The notes: a model not told the origin generated them from the sequence alone. A stretch of DNA of 56,032 nt from an uncultured Flavobacteriales bacterium (GCA_913057205.1 CAJXNO010000017.1:1-56032), one strand, 5' to 3'; positions 1 to 9,599 are shown, numbered from the stretch's first letter. Numbers and translations: made by a program.

Positions 1-610
1 TCAAAACATAGTCACGCGATAGTCCTAATCCCTTGAAGGCAGACGCTCGCTCTTCAGAATACTGAGCATAGTACAACGCGGCATCTTGCATCACATCACC
101 TGTACGCAAAACTTTTGCGCCCAGGTGCGCGTAACCTTCCTTCATCAGGTTGTTGACGGCAGTATCGGTCGGACAAAACAACAAGTCACTGATCCGATCG
201 GTCAAGATGCGGTTGACCTCTTCAGGCATACGCATATTGAAACTACGGAGCCCAGCCTCTACGTGCCCTACCGGAATATGAAGCTTCTTAGCCGCCAAGG
301 CCCCGGCAATGGTGCTGTTGGTATCTCCATACACGAGCAGCAGGCCTGGTTTTTCCTTTAGTAGGATCTCTTCAATGCCCTCAAGCATACGTCCAGTCAT
401 TGCACCATGTCCAAACGAATGAATAGCGAGGTTGTACTTCGGCTCAGGAATCTCCATTTCTTGAAAGAACACCTCACTCATGTTTGCATCAAAGTGCTGA
501 CCGGTGTGGACAATCACCTCTTTCACTCCGCCATGGGCAGCAAAGGTTCTGCTCAAGGCGGCTGCTTTGATGAATTGTGGTCGAGCTCCAATTACGGTGA
601 TGATCTTCAT
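1..610 (-). CDS. Non-hydrolysing UDP-HexNAc 2-epimerase, WbpI/WecB family (3' end beyond window)
   Basis: The reading frame opens at an ATG read leftward from 610 and stays open to base 1, so about 203 N-terminal residues are present and the C-terminal half is missing. The N-terminus VIGARPQFIKAA, then HTGQHFD, VYGDTNST, VGHVEAGLRS and MPEEVNR are signature motifs of the non-hydrolysing UDP-GlcNAc 2-epimerase family. These enzymes invert C2 of UDP-GlcNAc or UDP-diacetamido-glucuronate in the cytoplasm to make manno-configured precursors. The GARPQFIKAA form is the one I associate with WbpI-like enzymes acting on UDP-GlcNAc(3NAc)A; that subfamily choice is an inference. It starts 9 bp after the sugar transferase stop, so the two are probably co-transcribed. 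Confidence 0.9.
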   Translation of the reverse strand, partial: MKIITVIGARPQFIKAAALSRTFAAHGGVKEVIVHTGQHFDANMSEVFFQEMEIPEPKYNLAIHSFGHGAMTGRMLEGIEEILLKEKPGLLLVYGDTNSTIAGALAAKKLHIPVGHVEAGLRSFNMRMPEEVNRILTDRISDLLFCPTDTAVNNLMKEGYAHLGAKVLRTGDVMQDAALYYAQYSEERASAFKGLGLSRDYVL

Positions 611-619
611 AGCTGTGGG

Positions 620-2038
620 TTAATTCCCTTTGAATTTCAACATGACTGCAACGGTTTGAGCAATGATGTTGATATCCAATGCAAACGATCGATACTTGAT
701 GTAGTAGAGGTCATACTGCAACTTGATCAGGGCATCCTCGTCCGTATTGCCGTACTTATGCCGTACCTGCGCCCAGCCTGTGATACCGGGCTTCACCAAG
801 TGGCGCGTTTCAAAAAAAGTGATGGTTTGCTTGAGCTGATCCACAAATACCTGTCGTTCAGGACGCGGACCGATCAAATTCATATCCCCTTTCAGCACAT
901 TCCAAAACTGCGGTAGTTCATCAATTCGCGTTTTACGGTAGAATTTACCTGGAAGTGTAATCCGCGGGTCGTTATCTCCAGCCCATACCGCTCCGGTATG
1001 CTTTTCTGCGTCCACCACCATTGTTCTGAACTTGTAGATCGTAAAAGGCTTGTTATCCCTCCCGACGCGTTCTTGCGAATACAGCAATGGTCCACGGCTC
1101 ATGAACAAGTTAAACAACCAAACAAATGGAGTGATCATCAGTAAGCCAGCCACCCCGATGATACCGAAAATGATGTTCAGCAGGCGGTTGACGAAGAGGT
1201 AAACATCGTTCTTCTTCTTGGAATAGTAGTCATAGGTCAATATGAATTCACCGTTCTTTTCTTTCACCATCAGCTTACCTGTAACCGACTCGTAGACCAT
1301 ATTTACCGGTGTAACGGGCACCCCATAACTCTCACAGTCTACCAATCGAGAGTAGAGCGTGCCTTTCACCGACTTAGCCGTATGTGCAGCGAGGATGATC
1401 TCATCGATGTACAAGCGTCGAGCGTACTTGAATAGCATATCACTGTTTCCAAGTACACGTACTCCGTCATAGATCTTGCCATCCTTATCTGGGTCGTCGT
1501 CTATAAAACCAACCACCTCGTAGGCAGTACGGTGATAAACCTCTTCATCTTTCAAGGTTTGAACGATCTCCCTTCCAGACCATCCTGCACCTACTACCAG
1601 TACCCGCTTGGATAAGATCGGGTGACGGAAAAGCCATGCAAAGACCCAATGCCAAAGTGTGAGCAATACCACCACAAGGCCAATGAACACGAAGAAGGGT
1701 AACCGGGACGAAGGAAAGAGTGGACTAAGGAAGGGAATCAACATGTAGGTTGCCGCCGTAGCCATAGCAACCAGTGCTGTTCTGCTGATAAGCACCATGA
1801 TCCTGTTCGCATTGATGGTGCGATACAATCGAAAAGCATTGGAATAGAAAACCCAAACAGCGCACAGCAAGATATACCACCAAGGGTGATCGATCAGTGT
1901 TTTCCTTGGCCAGAGATCGTAGGTGTAGAAATACTTCAGGTACACCAACAAGGCACTGGTCAGCAGCACCAAATCAGAAACTACTAAAAAGTACTTTCTG
2001 ATCACAAATCGAATATCTCTAGTGGCAGGCCTAGGCAC
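620..2038 (-). CDS. Polyprenyl-phosphate sugar-1-phosphate transferase (WbaP/WcaJ-type)
   Basis: A 472-residue protein with the full architecture of exopolysaccharide glycosylphosphotransferases. It has about five N-terminal membrane segments, a Rossmann-like middle part (RVLVVGAGWSGREIV, around residue 145), and a C-terminal bacterial sugar transferase domain. Visible motifs in that domain are QERVGR, YKFRTM, RKTRIDELPQFWNVL, GDMNLIGPRPE and KPGITGWAQV. These enzymes move a sugar-1-phosphate from a UDP-sugar onto undecaprenyl phosphate and so start assembly of a lipid-linked repeat unit at the inner membrane. It lies between a GT4 gene (105-bp gap) and the WbpI-like gene. The sugar used cannot be read from the sequence. 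Confidence 0.93.
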   Translation of the reverse strand: MPRPATRDIRFVIRKYFLVVSDLVLLTSALLVYLKYFYTYDLWPRKTLIDHPWWYILLCAVWVFYSNAFRLYRTINANRIMVLISRTALVAMATAATYMLIPFLSPLFPSSRLPFFVFIGLVVVLLTLWHWVFAWLFRHPILSKRVLVVGAGWSGREIVQTLKDEEVYHRTAYEVVGFIDDDPDKDGKIYDGVRVLGNSDMLFKYARRLYIDEIILAAHTAKSVKGTLYSRLVDCESYGVPVTPVNMVYESVTGKLMVKEKNGEFILTYDYYSKKKNDVYLFVNRLLNIIFGIIGVAGLLMITPFVWLFNLFMSRGPLLYSQERVGRDNKPFTIYKFRTMVVDAEKHTGAVWAGDNDPRITLPGKFYRKTRIDELPQFWNVLKGDMNLIGPRPERQVFVDQLKQTITFFETRHLVKPGITGWAQVRHKYGNTDEDALIKLQYDLYYIKYRSFALDINIIAQTVAVMLKFKGN

Positions 2039-2143
2039 AATGGCAGAATAAACAACAAAAGTACCCGTTGCGATGAGGCGCGCACCTACTGAGATACATC
2101 AATTCATCAACAATCAAGGTTTAAAACCCTTTTTCAAAGGCAC

Positions 2144-3361
2144 TTAAGACGAGGCCTCAGCTTGAATGAACTTAAGAAATGCATCAAACTGACGTTCGTA
2201 ATGGAAGGCTCCTTGAGCCAAGGATCGCATCCGCTGCTTCATCACAATCACTTCTGATGATTCCAGTTGACTAAAACGGTCAAGGGCAGTGCCCAAGGCT
2301 TTCATATCACCGGGCTTTGTGGTAAGACCGATTTGATATTTCTCCACCAAAGCTGCGCCCTCACCCCCGCCCGCAAAGATCATGGGCACTTCCGCGTGAA
2401 TCAGTTCGTAAACCTTAGATGGAACCGCACCATAAATGCGGTTGGTAAGCGGAACCAAGGATGCATCAAAACCCTTGAGAATTGCCAACGCATCCTTCGC
2501 TTCAAAAGCTCCATGAAAGAATATCGACGGCTGAGCTTGCTTTGAGCAGATCGATTTGATCTCTTCTTCCTCCATCCCCTTTCCGAAGATGTGAAACTCC
2601 ATGTTCAAGGCTGCAAAATCAACTGACCTGCATACCGCTGCCAATCCTTGAGCAAAGCCCAACAAACCAGCATAAACGATTCGTCGTTTCGAGCTTTCAA
2701 CATGCCGTTCATTGGCATCTACCTGTTGAAGGTGCTTGGGTAGGTTTCGATAGACGAACTTCGGAGAAGTAGAATTAATCGTTTTGATGTGTGCTATGAT
2801 TTCCTCTGACTGACCGGTGATCTTATCCGCATGTTGATAAATGAATCGCTCCATCCAAAGAAGGACTTTATACATGCGACTCCCCTCTTGCAGCACTCCC
2901 AGTTCCGTTGCCGACATAGGCCAGAGATCTGAAACATTGAGTACAAGTTCTTTCCTAAGTACGCGCTTAACCAAGAACACCGCAGTGAATGAGACGAACA
3001 AGGGCGGACTCTGTACGATGACTTTGTCGATCCTTTTACGTTTTATGAAAGGCAGATAGCAAAGCAGAGCAAAGGCAAAAGACAACATACTGAACACCCG
3101 TAGGATTGGGTTCTTGCTTTTCGATGGATAGATGAACAAGCGGTCAACACGCAAGTGATTGCTCGTTGTCGTATGCTTCATTTGCCCTCGGAAACCTCTG
3201 AATACCCTACCCTCCGGATAATTGGGAAGTGGTGCAATGACGCGGGTTTCTATACCTCGCTCGGTAAACGATTCAACAAGTGATGTAATGCGCCGAGGCG
3301 CCGCTCCCATTTCTGGAGCGAAGTAATTCGAAATGACCAGTATTTGTCGCGCCTCAGGCAT
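2144..3361 (-). CDS. Glycosyltransferase family 4 (WbuB-like)
   Basis: A 405-residue GT-B fold glycosyltransferase. The N-terminus ISNYFAPEMGAAPRRI followed by PLPNYPEGRVFRGF is typical of WbuB-like enzymes of O-antigen and capsule loci. The C-terminal nucleotide-sugar-binding half shows YAGLLGFAQGL, VPSKVYELIHAEVPMIFAG and GEGAALVEKY. It probably adds a sugar to the growing lipid-linked oligosaccharide at the cytoplasmic face. Its start overlaps the end of the upstream epimerase gene by 8 bp, which indicates translational coupling. Donor and acceptor cannot be read from sequence. Confidence 0.9.
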   Translation of the reverse strand: MPEARQILVISNYFAPEMGAAPRRITSLVESFTERGIETRVIAPLPNYPEGRVFRGFRGQMKHTTTSNHLRVDRLFIYPSKSKNPILRVFSMLSFAFALLCYLPFIKRKRIDKVIVQSPPLFVSFTAVFLVKRVLRKELVLNVSDLWPMSATELGVLQEGSRMYKVLLWMERFIYQHADKITGQSEEIIAHIKTINSTSPKFVYRNLPKHLQQVDANERHVESSKRRIVYAGLLGFAQGLAAVCRSVDFAALNMEFHIFGKGMEEEEIKSICSKQAQPSIFFHGAFEAKDALAILKGFDASLVPLTNRIYGAVPSKVYELIHAEVPMIFAGGGEGAALVEKYQIGLTTKPGDMKALGTALDRFSQLESSEVIVMKQRMRSLAQGAFHYERQFDAFLKFIQAEASS

Positions 3362-4490
3362 TCAAGCTATCTAAGACCGCTACGATCCGCTCTGCTGCCT
3401 TACCGTCCCATAGGGCGGGTATCCCCCCTTGCTTCCACTCACCCTTAAACAACTTTTCAAGTGCAGGCCCTACAACACCTAGCGCCGTTCCGAGCAATTC
3501 GTTGGTTCCGATGGTACAGGTCTCCGGACGCTCCGTGTTATTTCGCAATGTCATACAAGGCACACCCATTACCGTAGTTTCTTCTGTGATGCCCCCTGAG
3601 TCGGTAATCACCCCTTTAGATCGCTCAACCAGATAATTGAACTCCAGGTAAGACAAAGGCTCCACCAAGTATAGGTTATCATGTTGAATACCGATTCGCT
3701 CGAACACCTTCTTTGTTCTAGGGTGTATGGGGAAGATGAGCGGCACCGAGCGTGAGTGTTCCACGATCTCTTGGATCAAAGCTTTCAAACTTTGTTCTTC
3801 ATCCACGTTCGCTGGACGATGAAGCGTCAACACCATGTACTCGCCTTCCGTTAAGTCCGCCTCCGCCCAAATGCTTGGCTGAATGAATCTTGAGCGGTTC
3901 TTAAGCAACGTATCGATCATTGTATTGCCTACGAAGTGAATGGCAGACGAGGACACTCCTAAGTGCTCTAGATTCTTCCCAGCATCTTCCGTCGTGGTGA
4001 AAAAATGGTCCGTGATCGCATCGGTTACCATGCGGTTGATCTCCTCCGGCATGGTTAGATCTTTTGATCGTATACCTGCCTCAACATGAGCCACTTGAAT
4101 ATTAAGCTTTTTAGCAGCGATTGAACACGCCATAGTAGAGGTAACATCGCCTACCACTAGGGTAAGGTCGCATGGTTTTTCCAGCAATAATTTCTCGTAG
4201 CGAACCATGATGCGTCCGGTTTGCTCCGCTTGGGTTCCTGAACCGGACTCGAGGTTCACATCGGGTGAAGGGATGTTCAATTGCTGGAAGAAGCTTCCCG
4301 ACATCTTTTCATCGTAGTGTTGACCGGTATGCACCAGTCGATAGCGGAGTTTTCCACCTTTTGCTTGATTATCTTTCAAAGCATGAATGATCGGCGCGAT
4401 CTTCATGAAGTTGGGCCGTGCTCCGGCAATGATGTCGATTAGCAATGTTCCGTGCGATTTTAGTTCGGCAGCAAAACTAAGGTATACCAT
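3354..4490 (-). CDS. wecB: UDP-N-acetylglucosamine 2-epimerase (non-hydrolysing), second paralogue
   Basis: A full-length epimerase of up to 378 residues. Motifs in order are IIAGARPNFMKIAPII, HTGQHYDEKMS, VVGDVTSTMA, VAHVEAGIRS, MPEEINR, LTLHRPANVD, FPIHPRT, DSGGITEE and RNNTERPET. The family interconverts UDP-GlcNAc and UDP-ManNAc (or close analogues). The extra leader MVYLSFAAELKSHG before the usual family start suggests that initiation may be internal, for example at a TTG just ahead of LIDIIAGARP. It differs clearly in sequence from the epimerase at the left edge, so the locus probably makes two different manno-type sugars, or one of the two acts on a uronate derivative. Confidence 0.9.
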   Translation of the reverse strand: MVYLSFAAELKSHGTLLIDIIAGARPNFMKIAPIIHALKDNQAKGGKLRYRLVHTGQHYDEKMSGSFFQQLNIPSPDVNLESGSGTQAEQTGRIMVRYEKLLLEKPCDLTLVVGDVTSTMACSIAAKKLNIQVAHVEAGIRSKDLTMPEEINRMVTDAITDHFFTTTEDAGKNLEHLGVSSSAIHFVGNTMIDTLLKNRSRFIQPSIWAEADLTEGEYMVLTLHRPANVDEEQSLKALIQEIVEHSRSVPLIFPIHPRTKKVFERIGIQHDNLYLVEPLSYLEFNYLVERSKGVITDSGGITEETTVMGVPCMTLRNNTERPETCTIGTNELLGTALGVVGPALEKLFKGEWKQGGIPALWDGKAAERIVAVLDSLNA

Positions 4491-4539
4491 GAACTCCGAT
4501 ATTCTTCGACCGACCGATAGTCAACACGGCGATGTTGGA

Positions 4540-5658
4540 TTATCGAGCCAATATCTTCTTGTACATTCTCACCAGTTCTTTGGCTTCTTGATCCCAGCTG
4601 TAATGCTCGATCGCGGCTTTCCTTCCGCGCTCACCCATGGCCTTTGCCGCATCATCATCATCCAACAGTCGTTGAACAGCCTGGGCGATCTCTTTCGGTT
4701 GGAGCGGATCTACAAGTATGCCACAGTCATGTTTCTCTACAATGTCCTTGATCATTCCAAAGTTGGATCCTACCACCGCTAATCCCATTGACATGTATTC
4801 GAGCAATTTTACGGGTAAGGCAGCCACATAACTCGGTGTAGGATGGAGTACCACTAAGCCGATCTTACTTGATAGATAGGTCTCGATCACCTGCGGACGT
4901 GACAGAAAGCCCAAAGCGTTAACCTTAGTCCATGCAGAGCTCGACTTCACACTTTGCTCAAGCTCCTTAGAGGAGAATCTTCCACCTAATTGCAAATCGG
5001 TATTCAAATACGCAAGACTATCCACCATTTGCTTGGCTCCGCGTACCTCCGTGAGGTCTCCCACATAACAGAGTGTGTGCACTCTTTCACTCCAATCCCG
5101 TTCTAGACTATGATCAATGATCGGAAAGTTCTTGATCAAGTAGACCTGGTCATGGATGGTTTTGAAGCGCGCTTCAATCGATTCTACCACCGTGACCAAA
5201 GCATCAAAGCGCTTTGCGATACGATGCTCCAAGGACTTGTAGGCATAAGAGAGCGGTTTTTTCAATAAACCAGGTATCCAGCTCTTGTGTCCGATCTGCT
5301 TGGGCACATCCTCATGGGAGTCAAAGATCACCCTAAACCCTGCCTTCTTCAAAAGATACGCGTGGTATAAGAACTCAGGGTCGTGGAAATGATAGCAATC
5401 CGCCTTCAGCGACTTCGCTACTTCATAGGCTTTCCGGTTAGCCTTTAGGATGCGCGATAGCTTAGAGTTGAATTTAACCGGGACATTGATGATCTCCAAT
5501 CCCTCGTAATCCGAATCTGTTGTTGCAGCATTTACTGCAACCAGCTTTACATCATACCCGGCTTCTGCCAATGAACGACACTCCTTGTGGTAGATACGGG
5601 TATCCTTGACAATGTGTACCGTGGTGATATGACAAACGACCGGCTTTTGAGCGGGCAT
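4540..5658 (-). CDS. Glycosyltransferase family 4
   Basis: A GT-B glycosyltransferase of 372 residues from the ATG at 5658 (MPAQKPVVCHITTVH). An open frame extends further upstream, but it would run into the preceding dehydrogenase gene, and the internal start fits the usual N-terminal beta strand. N-terminal motifs include KDTRIYHKECRSLAEAGYDV and FHDPEFL. The C-terminal half has LEYMSMGLAVVGSNFG, CGILVDP and HYSWDQEAKELVRMY, the common layout of the GT4 donor-binding domain. It presumably adds one residue of the exopolysaccharide repeat unit. It sits 25 bp after the dehydrogenase stop and ahead of wecB in one transcription direction. Confidence 0.9.
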   Translation of the reverse strand: MPAQKPVVCHITTVHIVKDTRIYHKECRSLAEAGYDVKLVAVNAATTDSDYEGLEIINVPVKFNSKLSRILKANRKAYEVAKSLKADCYHFHDPEFLYHAYLLKKAGFRVIFDSHEDVPKQIGHKSWIPGLLKKPLSYAYKSLEHRIAKRFDALVTVVESIEARFKTIHDQVYLIKNFPIIDHSLERDWSERVHTLCYVGDLTEVRGAKQMVDSLAYLNTDLQLGGRFSSKELEQSVKSSSAWTKVNALGFLSRPQVIETYLSSKIGLVVLHPTPSYVAALPVKLLEYMSMGLAVVGSNFGMIKDIVEKHDCGILVDPLQPKEIAQAVQRLLDDDDAAKAMGERGRKAAIEHYSWDQEAKELVRMYKKILAR

Positions 5659-5683
5659 AGACAGGTTTAGACAGCTTGGTTGA

Positions 5684-6712
5684 TCAATGCAGCATCTGTC
5701 GCTGCTTATTGTGGATACGTTCGATGATCTCAACGACCTTCATACCTTCCAATGCATTCGTAGAGATTTGTGACTTACCGGTCAGCACATCTACCACATT
5801 CTCGATCACATAATGATGGTTCGCAGCACTTCCCTTGTACTGACCATAATCATTCGGAGGATTGGATGGAGGTAACTCAGGCATGGTATAGTCTTCAATA
5901 TGGCAGTACTCTACCTTATCCATATACTGACCGCTCACCTTTACCGTACCCTTCTCCCCAATTACAACAATGCTACTTTCAAAGTTCTTATCCCAAATCG
6001 AAGTACTGTAGTTGATCGATCCAAAGCCACCATTCACAAACTCAAACTGCACCAGTCCGGAGTCATCAAATTCGGTAGAATCCTTATGACTGAAGTTGGT
6101 ACTTGTGGCAACGATGTTCTGAATATCACCAAAGAGCCAATACATGATGTCAATGAAGTGACTGAATTGCGTGAATAGCACACCACCATCGAGTTGCTTC
6201 GTGCCTTTCCACCCACCTGCCTGATAGTAACGAGCATCACGATTCCAGTAACAGCTCAATTGAACCATATTGATCTTACCCAAGCGATTCTCCTCCATAA
6301 GACTCTTCAGCCACCGTGAAGATGGGCTGTAACGGTTCTGCTTCACACAAAAAACGTGACGAGAAACTTGGAGCGATTTAAAGATGACGTCTTCACACTC
6401 TTGTCGATTCAAACCCATCGGCTTCTCGATCACGACATGGCTTCGCTTCTCTAGAACCTTGATGGATTGACTCGCATGATAGCCATTCGGTGTACAGATA
6501 TTCACCACATCGCATTGAGGACCATCCTCATTGAATGCCTCGATGGAGTCGAAAACCTGAATGGAAGGATACAATTCTTTCGCGGCCTGAAGTCGATCTG
6601 CATTCGTATCGATAACTGCCTTGAGTTCAGAGTTTTCATTCTCATGCACCATAAGGGCATGCTTCTTTCCAATGTGTCCGAATCCTACTACAGCAAATGA
6701 AATCTTGCTCAT
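5684..6712 (-). CDS. Gfo/Idh/MocA-family nucleotide-sugar oxidoreductase (WlbA/WbpB-like)
   Basis: A 342-residue NAD-dependent oxidoreductase. The N-terminal Rossmann motif is VVGFGHIGKKHA, followed by the catalytic lysine motif EKPMGLNRQE. The C-terminal domain has YWNRDARYY, GWKGTKQLDGGVL and FSHFIDIMYWLFGD. This combination matches WlbA/WbpB, which oxidise C3 of UDP-GlcNAcA on the way to UDP-2,3-diacetamido-uronic acids. Together with two WecB-family epimerases it suggests a diacetamido-mannuronate-type sugar. The partner aminotransferase and acetyltransferase (WlbC/WlbB) are not in the window, so the substrate assignment is an inference. Confidence 0.87.
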   Translation of the reverse strand: MSKISFAVVGFGHIGKKHALMVHENENSELKAVIDTNADRLQAAKELYPSIQVFDSIEAFNEDGPQCDVVNICTPNGYHASQSIKVLEKRSHVVIEKPMGLNRQECEDVIFKSLQVSRHVFCVKQNRYSPSSRWLKSLMEENRLGKINMVQLSCYWNRDARYYQAGGWKGTKQLDGGVLFTQFSHFIDIMYWLFGDIQNIVATSTNFSHKDSTEFDDSGLVQFEFVNGGFGSINYSTSIWDKNFESSIVVIGEKGTVKVSGQYMDKVEYCHIEDYTMPELPPSNPPNDYGQYKGSAANHHYVIENVVDVLTGKSQISTNALEGMKVVEIIERIHNKQRQMLH

Positions 6713-6757
6713 ATGTCTCCTTTAGAATTGTGGGCGAAGATAACTGAATCCTACTGG

Positions 6758-8146
6758 TTAAGCCTGCTCTTTTGCTGCATAAGAAAGGATGGCTTCGTAG
6801 AGGTGAGCGTATTGCCCCCAATGCGGGTGGTCTAGGTTCTCCGGATGCCAGAGGTAGACCAATTGTCCGCCGTAGCGTTCGCACATATCCACCACCTGCC
6901 GAGCTGCATTAAGGCCTTCTTCTGCTTTGGGGTATTTGCGGATCAATGCCACTTCCATAACAATCAATGGCTCTTCAATGAGGGAAAGTGTTTTCCTGTT
7001 TTGCAGATCAAACACCCGATAAGGTCGAGCCGTACCACAACGAAACCCAATATCACTCGAAAGCCCCAGGCTGCTGTCTCGTTGGAGCCCTGCTTCCTCC
7101 CACATCTGCCATGTATGCGGGTTTTTGAAGCGAAGGTAGTGCATCCTACCTTCTGAAACTTCCGGAGTGCAAGCGTGAAGGCGAGCCAACTCTTGCTTGA
7201 ATACTTCTTTATCCCAAGCCGAAGCAAAGGATCCATGGACTCCAACCGTATGCCCCCGTTTTTGAATACTATGGATGGTTTCCTGTGCTACACGCGAACG
7301 AATGTCATAGCGCACGTCTTCCTCGCCAGCATGAGACGGAATGAAGTAAAAATGACTTTTCAACCCAAGACTTTCGGAGCGGTCCATAAGCGCATCGAAG
7401 CTGTCATAATTATCTTTTCGCAGTTTCAGTTGAATGGATATAAACTCCCACGTAGTCTTGAATACCAACCAAGGTTTTTTCCTCAAGAGCAGGTCTCCTC
7501 CAATCGCATTGACCCATTTCTTTACCGTATCGAAACGTCGCAGGTGGTCAACATCGTGGGTCACTTTGATGGAGTAAGGATGTTGGTCTTTCACTTTCAG
7601 CCTCAAGAACGTTTCCATGGTCGAAGACAGTCGGTGAAAGAGCATATCCAAGGATGGCATGTAGTGGACACCATGTTGAAGCGCGAGCAACGCTGACTCG
7701 TCAATCCGCCCAAAACGGTCGAGGTGCTTCAAACCGATCTCTTCCCAACGGGTAAGATGGAAGAAGGCATGAGCGAAAACATCACAGCCTAAGGCCAACA
7801 CATCTTCAGATCGTTCGTTCTCCCAAACCGAGCCAAAGAAAGATGGAATACGATCTCCATGCTCATCGATCGGATCGAGCCAATGCAGCTCAGTTGGTAC
7901 TTGCAAATCGCTCCATTCAACTACCTCGGGCAATGAAAAGAAAAATAGGTCTGGAATAACCATTTGCCGCCCAGCGGACGTCAGTATGGTAGATGTTGCA
8001 TCCACCCACTCTACCTCGTAGGTAAGGCCCATCCAGTCATTGAAAAGCACTTGAAACACGTAGTTGCGTTCTGGCTTGTGGTCATGTGGAGCGGATATCT
8101 TGATCAAGTTCGACATCAACTGCGAAAGTCGCACATTCCTTATCAA
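6758..8146 (-). CDS. Polysaccharide deacetylase-like protein (NodB-fold, DUF7033-type N-terminus)
   Basis: A 462-residue cytoplasmic-looking protein with no evident signal peptide. The C-terminal half has the NodB-fold signatures VTHDVDHLRRFD, GHTVGVHGSFAS (metal-binding His region), FKNPHTWQMWEEAG and YLWHPENLDHPHWGQY. The N-terminal half resembles the extension common in Bacteroidota exopolysaccharide-locus deacetylases. An alternative start is the Met at 8116. Such proteins remove or transfer acyl groups on amino sugars, but their exact substrates are mostly unknown. It is the first gene of the leftward sugar operon and is divergent from the wzx gene across 97 bp. Confidence 0.82.
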   Translation of the reverse strand: MIRNVRLSQLMSNLIKISAPHDHKPERNYVFQVLFNDWMGLTYEVEWVDATSTILTSAGRQMVIPDLFFFSLPEVVEWSDLQVPTELHWLDPIDEHGDRIPSFFGSVWENERSEDVLALGCDVFAHAFFHLTRWEEIGLKHLDRFGRIDESALLALQHGVHYMPSLDMLFHRLSSTMETFLRLKVKDQHPYSIKVTHDVDHLRRFDTVKKWVNAIGGDLLLRKKPWLVFKTTWEFISIQLKLRKDNYDSFDALMDRSESLGLKSHFYFIPSHAGEEDVRYDIRSRVAQETIHSIQKRGHTVGVHGSFASAWDKEVFKQELARLHACTPEVSEGRMHYLRFKNPHTWQMWEEAGLQRDSSLGLSSDIGFRCGTARPYRVFDLQNRKTLSLIEEPLIVMEVALIRKYPKAEEGLNAARQVVDMCERYGGQLVYLWHPENLDHPHWGQYAHLYEAILSYAAKEQA

Positions 8147-8243
8147 CCCATAACCTCACACGAATTGATTTCTAACGATAAACACCTGAAAACTGACCAT
8201 CTAAGGCATCGAAAGCCGTCATTATTTGGATTAACCTTGCAGC
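8147..8243. promoter_or_regulatory. Divergent intergenic region between deacetylase and wzx
   Basis: These 97 bp separate two divergent genes and must hold promoters for both the leftward sugar operon and wzx. On the plus strand, TAACCTTG at about 8232-8239 is one mismatch from the Bacteroidota -7 consensus TAnnTTTG. No clean -33 element was identified, so the exact promoter is uncertain. Confidence 0.35.
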
Positions 8244-9596
8244 ATGTCCACAAAGGATAACATTGTTAAAAAGGTCAAGCAAAACCGCGAACTACTTAGC
8301 GGTAGTTCAAGACTGATCGTACTGAGGATTGGCGGGATGGCATTAAGCTATCTGTTCACCCTACTTATTTCGCGCTACTACGGCAGCAGTGTTCTCGGAC
8401 TCTTCGCGATGATGAATGTGGTATTGTTGGTGAGTGTACTAATAACGAGAGGTGGGATGGATATCCTTTTCCTGCGTCAGGTATCTGCATCTAAGAGCGA
8501 GACGGACGATGCTACCATACGAACCGTTTACTCAGGAATCGTTACAAAGCAGCTGGTTGTAGGTGCTGTGGTATCTATTGGCTTGTTTTTCATGGCACCC
8601 TGGTTAGCTGAGACCGTTTTTGATACCCCATCGATGTCTACCGTATTCCGCATGGCAGCTCTGGCTGTGATTCCAATGGCGGTGAACACGCTGCATTCAG
8701 AAGGCTTCAGAGCTCGGAAGATGTTATTTCCTTACATCGCCTTGAGCAGAGGTTGGCACTTTGCACTTGCTTCGGTTGGAATTATCATGCTTTGGTTGAC
8801 GGAAACGGAGGACGCTCTCTTTTTCTTCATGATTTACTTTGCGGCAGTTGTTATGACGGCCCTAATCGGAACCCTGCAGTGGAACCGCCCATTGAGTAAT
8901 CGCTTTAGTGGCTTTGATCTAAGCGGATGGAGGTCTACCCTTTCAGCATCTACCCCCATGCTTTTGTCTAGCAGTATGTTCCTTGTGATGAGCTGGACGG
9001 ACACCTTTATGCTGGGTGTGTATGAATCACCGGATCAAGTTGGAGGTTATCACGTTGCCGTCAAGATCAGCAACCTCATCACCATCGTGCTGTTTGGAAT
9101 CAATGGCATTACTGCCCCAAAACTCTCCTCCACTTTTACAGCAGGTGATCGGTCGCTTTTCAAGCAAACCGTAACCAGCTCAGCGTCACTTTCATTTATG
9201 TTGAGTCTTCCAATCATAACTGCGATCATTCTATTCAGAACCCCTTTGATCGCACTCTTCGGTGCAGAGATGATCTTTGCCGGAACCGCCTTAATCCTTT
9301 TATCGATAGGACAATTCATCAACGGCAGCTGCGGATCGGTCATGAACATATTGCAAATGACCCACAATCAGGTCATAGGGCAAAACATCCTATTGTTTGC
9401 CGGAGCATTGAACATCCTCCTGAACTACCTCTTGATACCTCGCTACGGAATTGAGGGAGCAGCCATAGCGACTGCTTGTAGCACAGCTTTTTGGAACATT
9501 GCCAGTGTTATTGCCGTTCGGGTCAAATTGAAGGTATGGTCGATCCCTTTCTCCTACAAATTCATCAGCGGGATACGTCATTTGCTCAACCGATGA
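8244..9596 (+). CDS. wzx: Oligosaccharide flippase family protein (Wzx-like)
   Basis: A 450-residue polytopic membrane protein with roughly 12-14 hydrophobic segments and the MOP-superfamily layout of polysaccharide exporters. It has an N-terminal LRIGGMALSYLFTLLISRYYG segment and repeated Gly/Ala-rich helices such as ILLFAGALNILLNYLLIPRYG near residue 390. Wzx proteins flip undecaprenyl-linked repeat units to the periplasm before Wzy polymerisation. The gene runs opposite to its neighbours and ends only 3 bp from the convergent ATP-grasp gene. Presence of Wzy- and Wzz-like genes nearby supports a Wzx/Wzy-dependent pathway. Confidence 0.87.
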   Translation: MSTKDNIVKKVKQNRELLSGSSRLIVLRIGGMALSYLFTLLISRYYGSSVLGLFAMMNVVLLVSVLITRGGMDILFLRQVSASKSETDDATIRTVYSGIVTKQLVVGAVVSIGLFFMAPWLAETVFDTPSMSTVFRMAALAVIPMAVNTLHSEGFRARKMLFPYIALSRGWHFALASVGIIMLWLTETEDALFFFMIYFAAVVMTALIGTLQWNRPLSNRFSGFDLSGWRSTLSASTPMLLSSSMFLVMSWTDTFMLGVYESPDQVGGYHVAVKISNLITIVLFGINGITAPKLSSTFTAGDRSLFKQTVTSSASLSFMLSLPIITAIILFRTPLIALFGAEMIFAGTALILLSIGQFINGSCGSVMNILQMTHNQVIGQNILLFAGALNILLNYLLIPRYGIEGAAIATACSTAFWNIASVIAVRVKLKVWSIPFSYKFISGIRHLLNR

Positions 9597-9599
9597 GCA

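Noticed and set aside
86-916. Plus-strand open frames over the epimerase and sugar transferase genes
   Set aside because: They are antisense shadows of clear minus-strand genes and show no family motifs.
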